Assembly (NCBI GenBank): GCA_028696755.1 | Contig: JAQVGK010000109.1 | Span: 1 to 7,638 of the forward strand | Direction: 5' to 3' | DNA: 7,638 nucleotides | Origin: Bacteroidales bacterium | GTDB taxonomy: Bacteria > Bacteroidota > Bacteroidia > Bacteroidales > ML635J-15 | Part shown: positions 1 through 6,700 of the stretch, one piece after another | How the letters are laid out: the number at the start of each line of letters is the position of its first letter | How positions within the stretch are numbered: the stretch's first letter is position 1 | Program-made: the position numbers and the translations under genes | The notes under the pieces: model-generated | The model's input: only the letters and a program-made list of their open reading frames with translations | What the model was told of the DNA's origin: nothing | Databases searched by the model: none

Positions 1-346
1 TAGTTGCGATTCCTAATCCAGTGACGACAAAGAAATTGTCCATATTAATCTCTGGTTTTTCTTCCGAATCTTTATGCTTAATACCTTCGTACAGCATTTT
101 TCCGCCGATAAATAGTAGGAGTCCAAAGGCAATCCAATGATCAAAATCCTCTAAATACTTTGTTAGCTCTGCTCCAGCAGCCCAGCCACCAAGGGTACAA
201 ACAGCCTGAATAAATCCTAGTGTAAATGCAAATCGCAAATAAATAAATGTAGTTTTATTCTTATAAGAACTTGCAGCTGCCATCGACACTGTAAGGCTGT
301 CCATCGAGAGACCGATTGCGATAAGGAGAATTGATAATATTTCCAC
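1..346 (-). CDS. mntP: MntP-family manganese efflux pump, N-terminal part (cut by left window edge)
   Basis: Membrane exporter expected to pump Mn2+ out of the cytoplasm (family knowledge). The 115 visible codons give a first hydrophobic helix ending in the family's GLSMDS motif (Asp16). A second helix covers about residues 34-59 (LGGWAAGAEL). A third starts at HWIAFGLLLFIGGKMLYEGI (70-89), closely resembling the HWIAF...GGRMIIEGF stretch of E. coli MntP. A charged loop follows (KHKDSEEKPE), then GLGIAT at the edge, just where the second family motif (TSxDA) should begin. The family is about 190 residues, so roughly 40% is missing. No ATG lies upstream in frame. GTG at 346 gives a first helix of normal length, and TTG at 352 is the alternative. 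The first internal ATG (Met15) would delete helix 1. It is divergent from the large exoprotein gene, with no evident functional link. Confidence 0.9.
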   Translation of the reverse strand, partial: MEILSILLIAIGLSMDSLTVSMAAASSYKNKTTFIYLRFAFTLGFIQAVCTLGGWAAGAELTKYLEDFDHWIAFGLLLFIGGKMLYEGIKHKDSEEKPEINMDNFFVVTGLGIAT

Positions 347-365
347 TGACAATAATTTTGTTATG

Positions 366-396
366 CAAATATAGAATTTTTAAATTTGTTGCCAAA
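366..396 (-). promoter_or_regulatory. Bacteroidota-type promoter of the mntP gene
   Basis: Read on the minus strand, TTTG (393-396) is followed by a 19-base spacer and then TATATTTG (366-373). This is an exact match to the phylum consensus TTTG-N(17-23)-TAnnTTTG. The start codon (TTG 352 or GTG 346) lies only about 13-20 bases beyond the -7 box, so the predicted leader is very short. There is no room for a manganese riboswitch of the yybP-ykoY type. Confidence 0.8.
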
Positions 397-486
397 ACGA
401 AATAATGTCCCCACCAAGGACGATGCATTAAAATATACTAAAAATTAACTTGTATTGTAAAACATAAGTAAATAATTGAAATATCA

Positions 487-517
487 TTTGGTTTTAGAAT
501 TTTCTTTACTATTTTTA
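487..517 (+). promoter_or_regulatory. Candidate Bacteroidota promoter for the large exoprotein gene
   Basis: TTTG (487-490), a 19-base spacer, then TATTTTTA (510-517). This matches TTTG-N19-TAnnTTTG at all but the last position, with the same spacer length as the strong promoter on the other strand. It predicts a 5' untranslated leader of roughly 120 bases containing the palindrome at 573-584. In such AT-rich DNA a near-match can occur by chance. The competing candidate is TAGGTTTG at 554-561. Confidence 0.4.
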
Positions 518-553
518 CTTTCAATTAGAAATGATTAGACGAATAATATTAAG

Positions 554-561
554 TAGGTTTG
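554..561 (+). promoter_or_regulatory. Alternative -7 box (TAGGTTTG) without a -33 partner
   Basis: TAGGTTTG is a perfect TAnnTTTG -7 element, closely followed by TAGTTTG at 564-570. No TTTG lies 17-23 bases upstream, so a -33 element is missing. If used, it would give a leader of about 75-80 bases. It competes with the candidate at 487-517. Confidence 0.3.
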
Positions 562-572
562 TGTAGTTTGAT

Positions 573-584
573 AATACTAGTATT
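573..584. repeat. Perfect 12-bp palindrome AATACTAGTATT
   Basis: AATACTAGTATT equals its own reverse complement over all 12 bases. It lies just downstream of the -7-like boxes and 61 bases before the large gene's ATG. It has no loop, so it is not a terminator hairpin. A dimeric repressor could bind here, but no regulator gene is visible, and short AT-rich palindromes also arise by chance. Confidence 0.45.
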
Positions 585-628
585 CTGACAGTTTCTGATT
601 AAGCATAGCATTGTAATTTATTGTTAAA

Positions 629-634
629 AGAAGG
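629..634 (+). promoter_or_regulatory. Shine-Dalgarno-like AGAAGG upstream of the large gene
   Basis: AGAAGG ends 11 bases before ATG 646, slightly long for a classical spacing. Bacteroidota often initiate without a strong Shine-Dalgarno and favour an A/T-rich stretch before the start, which is also present here. It supports ATG 646, as do the in-frame TAA codons at 625 and 640 and the signal peptide that begins right at this Met. Confidence 0.4.
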
Positions 635-645
635 TAATTTAAGTT

Positions 646-711
646 ATGAAATCAAAAATCTTTTTTCTTACGTGTTTAATTAGTATTTTGTATAGTACTA
701 ATTTTTTAGCT
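646..711 (+). other. Sec signal peptide of the giant protein (residues 1-22)
   Basis: Lys2 and Lys4 are followed by a hydrophobic core (IFFLTCLISILY) and a likely type I cleavage after Ala22 (NFLA|QSS). Cys10 lies in the middle of the core and lacks a proper lipobox, so a lipoprotein is unlikely. Confidence 0.85.
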
Positions 712-3700
712 CAAAGCAGCAGGTTGGTTAATAATCAATGTGGTGAGTTGGTAGTTCTTGGGGAACCAATATTTGCTGAGCAAAGAGATAGTGTTGATGT
801 TTATGAATTCAAATTTTTCACAGACGATACTTCTGTGAATAGAACGATTTCATCCACAAATTCGGCTTTGGAGTTTAAGTTTTATTCCGGATTACCTGAA
901 TATATTGACTTAAAAGTATGTATTAGGACAAAAAGAGATAATACTTGGAGTGCTTATGGCGATACTTGTAGTTTCGTAATTGTGTCAGATTGTAGCTTTA
1001 ATAAGCGGTTTAGAGAGAATGTAGATACAGAAGAAAAAATGCTTAAAGTGCAATCTAATTTACAAGACATAATAGATTTAGCTCTTACAATCGATTTGTC
1101 TCAAACGCAAGAAATTACCATTCCTGTAGTTTTTCATGTAATTGTTCCTTCCAGTTATACTGGTAATCCATATGAATATCTACCTCCAGCAAAAATTAAT
1201 GAAGCCATCCAAATTCTAAATGAATTGTATGACGGAGTAAGGTCTAATCAACCAGAAGCAGTTGATTGTAAAATAAAGTTTTGTCCGGCAATGAATTATC
1301 ATTTAAATTCGAGTACAATGCAAAGTCTGTCATGCCAGCACTTAGGCATTACTTATTATGGAATAACTTATAATACAATAGGTGTCAACGATGTTAATCT
1401 TCCTTCTGGATTTCCTTATTTTTTGTCTGATTTCGATCCTAATACTTATGTTATTGCATATCAAACCTATTTTCCAGATAATCGATATTTAAATTTCTTC
1501 ATTTTTGATGACTTGTCGGATTATTCAGCAGTCGGTTATGCTAATTCTGAAGCATTTGAAAGTAATATAAATTATGTGGTTCTGGAACGAGCAATTGTAG
1601 GAACAAACTCGACCATAACCAGATACGAAGGATATACAGTCGGCCACGAGGCTGGTCACTATTTTGGGTTAGATCATACTTGGGGAGGTAATTATAGTAC
1701 AGATTCCTGTGGCAACGCAGATTTTATTGAAGATACACCGATACATAATAGTCCAAATCTGAGCTGTGATGAATTATCAAATACTTGTACAATGGAACCA
1801 TTTAACGATCCTGTGCATAATCTTATGAATTATTCTTCTGATGGCTGTAGAAACCATTTAACTCAGGGACAAGCTGAGTGGATGCATGCAGTACAACAAT
1901 TATTTTATCCTGAATTACCTTATACAGATGCAGTTAGCGAAGGATATGATATTTATTGTCAGACAATACCAAGTATTGAGGGAGCAAGTATAGAAGGCCC
2001 TGCTGAAATGATTAGATGTACTGGAGAAGCAACAATTGCAATTTATGTTAATGATGCAAGCACTTTTAACTTGGACATTGTCGATAATGCAACAAATATA
2101 GTAATTGATGCGTTTGACAATACCGATTTTACAGCATGTGGAAGCAATTATTGCATAAATTACAATTTTGATACAGAAGGTGTTTATAGAATAGAACTTA
2201 CTGTAGTAGCAAGTGCAACATACAGTCAAACAACAATCCGAAATTACATAATACAAGAATGTGATTCCTTAGCAAATAATTTAGAAAGAGCACATTGGCA
2301 TTTCGACCATACGGCAAATTTAGATTTTTCTAGTGGAATAGGACAGCTTGGACAAACTGCAATCAGTGCTATTCCTGCAGAGGTATCTGTATGTAGCGAA
2401 ACAGGAGATCTTTTATTTTACACAAACGGACATGATATATGGAATCGTAATCATGTTTTACAAAGTATTAATTTAGATGGAAATTTTGAAGCTTCAAAAG
2501 GAATAATCGCACTTGATTTTGGTTTAAACGCAGGTGTTCATAACTATATGATGGTTTATTTGGATGTCAATCTGAATTTGTTTTATCGGTTTATCGCCAT
2601 AGACGCATCCTATAATATTAGCTTTACTTCTACACATCAAGAATTAATTACAAATGCTGATTTAATCGCAAATGGAATTAACTTTGCTAGCTTATCTGCA
2701 ATGGGAGTTTCAGCTAGTCCAAAACCAGATTTAACTGGGTATTGGTTATTATCATCTTTAAAAGACAATATTTCAAGCACTTATTATCCTGTTGCTATTG
2801 AAATAAATTACAGCTCACCTTATGTCGGGGGCGATATAAATATTTCTACTTTCAACACCTTAACACCAGCCACTTATCCAGATGACGAATTTGAGACAAC
2901 TATTAAAATGTCGCCCGATGCGAAATATTTAGTTTACAATGTCCCGTATTCCGGAAATAAATTTTACCTCTTTAATGCTCAGACTGGACAAATAAATGAT
3001 CAGGTAATTTGCACCTTCAACAACTTTTTTAATAAGTTTTTTGAAGTAGCATTTAGCAAAGACTCCAAGTTTATGTACATGACCGAAATATTTCAGCCGT
3101 TTTCAAGTACAGACACAATGGATATGTTTTATAGAATTAAGCAGGTTGATTTGGATGATATAGATATGTGTGACTGTCAATTATATGGGAAAACCATTTT
3201 TGAAAGAAACAGTGCAATTGATTTAACATATAATAAAAACATGTTTTTCATGCAAGAAGGACCAGATGATAGAATTTATTTCTCTCGACAATCCGATATT
3301 GAAGATAATGCAAAATATATGGGTATAATTATGTATCCTGAGAATCCAGCAACTTATTCAGCAACGGATAATGAATGTGGAACTTACGGAGATTTCATTC
3401 ATTATCCCTCAAACGAATGGATAAAAAATGATTTATATCTACCAAATTTTGTTGATGCAAAACCTGATAGCTGCGATTTAGATTTCAGAGTTTGCTCTGC
3501 TAACTGTAATGAGCTTAGTGTTTTAAATCTAAGCCATGGTTATGATTCAACATTTACATGGAATTTCGACAATGGAATAAACAACTATAGTTATACAGGA
3601 TATACACCACAAGATATGGACACTCTTGCGTATTCGGATTCGTGGACAATAAGGTTGTCTAAACTAGGTTGTACCGACACTTTGAGTCAGGAAATATTTT

Positions 3701-6700
3701 TTAATGGTTTTACTGTTAATATTGAAGGGAATGATACAATTTGTAATGATAGTATTTTATATTATTATAATTGTGGTACTGGTTTCAATTCAATTTCATG
3801 GTCAGTTAATGGCCTACCATTTTCAACTCAATCTGAACTTGAGTTGCTCGGTAGTAATTATACCCCCAATAGTACAGTTGTAATAATTGCCAATGTTACG
3901 AATCAATTAGGTTGTCATGCAGTTGATACATTTAATGTTTATATTTCCGGTTTCGAATACGAATTACTAAGCAGTCTTGATTGTTCAAACAGTATTCCAG
4001 GCGAGGTACAAATAAACATTGATGGACAATCTGGAATAAATTACACATCTACCATTGATGGATTTAATTATAATGTGGGAAATGAAGACAATCCGCCATT
4101 TACAGGTTTGTTCCCAGGAATTCACAGCTACACCGTTAGTGATTTTTATTGTAATTATTCCGGGAATTTTGTAACAGCTAAAAATCTTTTGGTTGATAGT
4201 GTATCTGTTAGCACACATTGTCCAGGAGACACATCTGATATTATTGTTTGGTTCTCTGGAGGCTCCGCCCCATATGATATAAACTTTTCGGGAAATACTT
4301 TCATTACAAACGACACCCACTTTGAGATCTCTGGGATTATGCAAGGTAATTATGGGATAACGATTACAGATGATTTTGGGTGTGAATTGGACACTATAAT
4401 TACTTTATTATTAAACTATCCCAGCGTAGATATTTTCCTTGGCGGAGAAAATCAATGTTCAAACGATTCTACTGTAACGGCGATAGCTATTGTTTCTGGG
4501 GGTACACCGACATTTGATTATAATTGGTATTATCCAGGATTTTATCCACCATATTTCGTCAATGACCATTTTATTGATGGTTTAATTTCACTCTCTGGTT
4601 ATTTATACGTTACAGTTACAGATGCTTTTGGTTGTCTTGCTTATGATAGTATAATGCTTTCTCCTGAAATACCTGCAGCTCAATTAGAAATTGATGTCAC
4701 ATTACCATGCGGAGAAACTGATGGGTGGATAGATTTAACTGTTTCCGATGTGGACAGTATAACAAATATTTATTGGATAGTCCCAAGCAGCACTGGTATT
4801 GATACAATATATAATCAGGAAGATTTATATAATCTAACATACGAAGGAATATACAGGTTGAGGTTATGGGACGAGAATGGCTGTATGTATTATTCTATGA
4901 CAGCCTTCAATACTTATGACGATCCTATTGTTACACAGCCAATGTGTTCGTGGGATGAAAGTATGGGAACAATTTCTACCAACTGGGATATGCCTGTTGA
5001 CTATGGTTACTACAATGCTTGGAACTGGTTAATAAATGAATCTAACGATTCTATTCCAGAATTAAACGGCAGCTTTGATACTTTACCTCCAGGAACTTAT
5101 ATTTTGCATCATACTGATGAAGCAGGTTGCATTATGATTGATACTATTGAAATAATTGAGCTACAGCAAATGCAATATGATGTTGATGTTGAATATTACA
5201 GCGATTCTTTTGGTAACCCAATGTTTACTAGTACTATTTCGGTTTGGGGTGAGCATTGGCCATACTATATCCCGTATAATGGAGTGGGATATGTACACCT
5301 TTGTTATGGAACGGCTGATTTTACTATTATCCAAGACACTGTTCAACCTGCGGTTTATCAGGTTACAGGCAATGTAAATGATTGTCCAGGAACTCCACCA
5401 CCAGACAATCCTTATTTTCAGATATTAAGCATTCCTTGTGGTGAACTAACAGTTTACATCTTTGATTCAACTCAGAATACTCACGACACAATACATCTCG
5501 ACACTATTGTTAAACCAACCAAATGCCTAGCTACTGGATATGGCACTGGTTCGGTTGAGTTCTTCGATATTAGCACCGATATGAATATTTTTCCTGTATT
5601 TTTCTTAAATACATCAACAAACGATACATTAGTATGGTATGGCGACCCTAATGAGTCGATTAATTTCGAAGAGTTAGGAACCGGCACATTTAACGTTCAA
5701 TATTGGAATGCCTTTAGTGAGGTTAATACAATACCCATTACAATTGAAGATGCATTCGACACAATTATTTCAGGCATAATTACTACCGGAAACTATCCCG
5801 TTTATGCCAATCAGATTATTGCCGTTGAAGGTATAGAGATTCAAGCGCTTGCATCACTCACATTTAAAAACTGCACCGTATATACCGCAATCGACAATTA
5901 TAGCAATATTGACGAAACAAAATGGTTCATTAACCGAAAAGGAAAGCTTATTCTACAACAATCAACTGTTGAATCCGGGTGTCCTGAGAAATGGAAGGGT
6001 ATTGAAGTTGATGGGGTAAGCTATACTCAAAACTTGGTATATGCATCTGGCATAGGTACATATTACTCCGAACAAGGTTATTTTGTTATGGCAGATTATT
6101 CCGCAATTAGCGATGCATATACAGCTGTTAAATTAAAAGGTGGAAGTGTTGGAAATATTACCAATTCATACTTTTACAACAACCAATATTCGGTTTATTT
6201 TAACCCTTATACAGCACCAACACCTGTCGGCAGTCCAATCCCTGCTAACAAAAGCCTGATCAGAAATAATGAATTCATTATTGATTCTTTGCTTCACCCA
6301 ACCGGTCTTACAGGTACTGACAGATACCAAAGTTCACAAGTTTATGTAACTGGCGCTGTTAGTACGGTTTCATTACTCGGAAACAGGTTTTATTATAACG
6401 ACAATAGCGTTCATCCTTCGGTTCGCGGTAACGGAATTTATGCCACAAACAGTTCTATTTCAGTAAAACCCTACAGCTCATATTCAAGCATACTAAATGG
6501 CTTTAATACAGGGTTTAAATCTCAAGTTGGTGTAGCATCAAGAAAGGTATCCATTACATATTCGAGTTTAAACAATAATGCATATGCTATTGATATAAGA
6601 AACCACATTGCACCAATAATAGAAAATAACACTATTAACTCAAAAAACCTGTATGTTTGTACATGGTTTCCATGCGCCATCCCACTCCCATGCGCCATAT

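Larger units (their letters stand above)
353..645. other. Divergent intergenic region
   Basis: About 290 AT-rich bases separate two divergently transcribed genes. I find the mntP promoter at its left end, a weaker plus-strand promoter candidate (487-517), an extra -7-like box (554-561), a 12-bp palindrome (573-584) and an SD-like sequence near the right gene. I see no tRNA, no convincing terminator hairpin and no coding frame with support. The frame of the large gene is closed just upstream of its ATG by TAA at 625 and 640. Confidence 0.75.

Noticed and set aside
407..421. Small inverted repeat GTCC...GGAC as a possible terminator
   Set aside because: Only a 4-bp stem with a 7-base loop and no U-tract. 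It lies between two divergent genes, where a terminator is not expected.
646..711. Lipoprotein signal with Cys10
   Set aside because: Cys10 sits inside the hydrophobic core, preceded by FLT rather than a lipobox, and too close to the N-terminus. Cleavage after Ala22 fits better.
1915..2256. 113-codon minus-strand ORF
   Set aside because: Lies wholly antisense inside the Ig-like segment of the giant gene. Its Cys/Ile/Tyr-rich protein is what the reverse strand of AT-rich coding DNA yields. No start signal or family resemblance.
3985..4344. 119-codon minus-strand ORF
   Set aside because: Antisense shadow within Cys-bounded modules 3 and 4. The plus frame has coherent domain signatures and this one has none.
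5156..5377. 73-codon plus-strand ORF in another frame
   Set aside because: Fully overlaps the giant frame with no ribosome binding site and no recognisable protein. It would need an out-of-frame nested gene.
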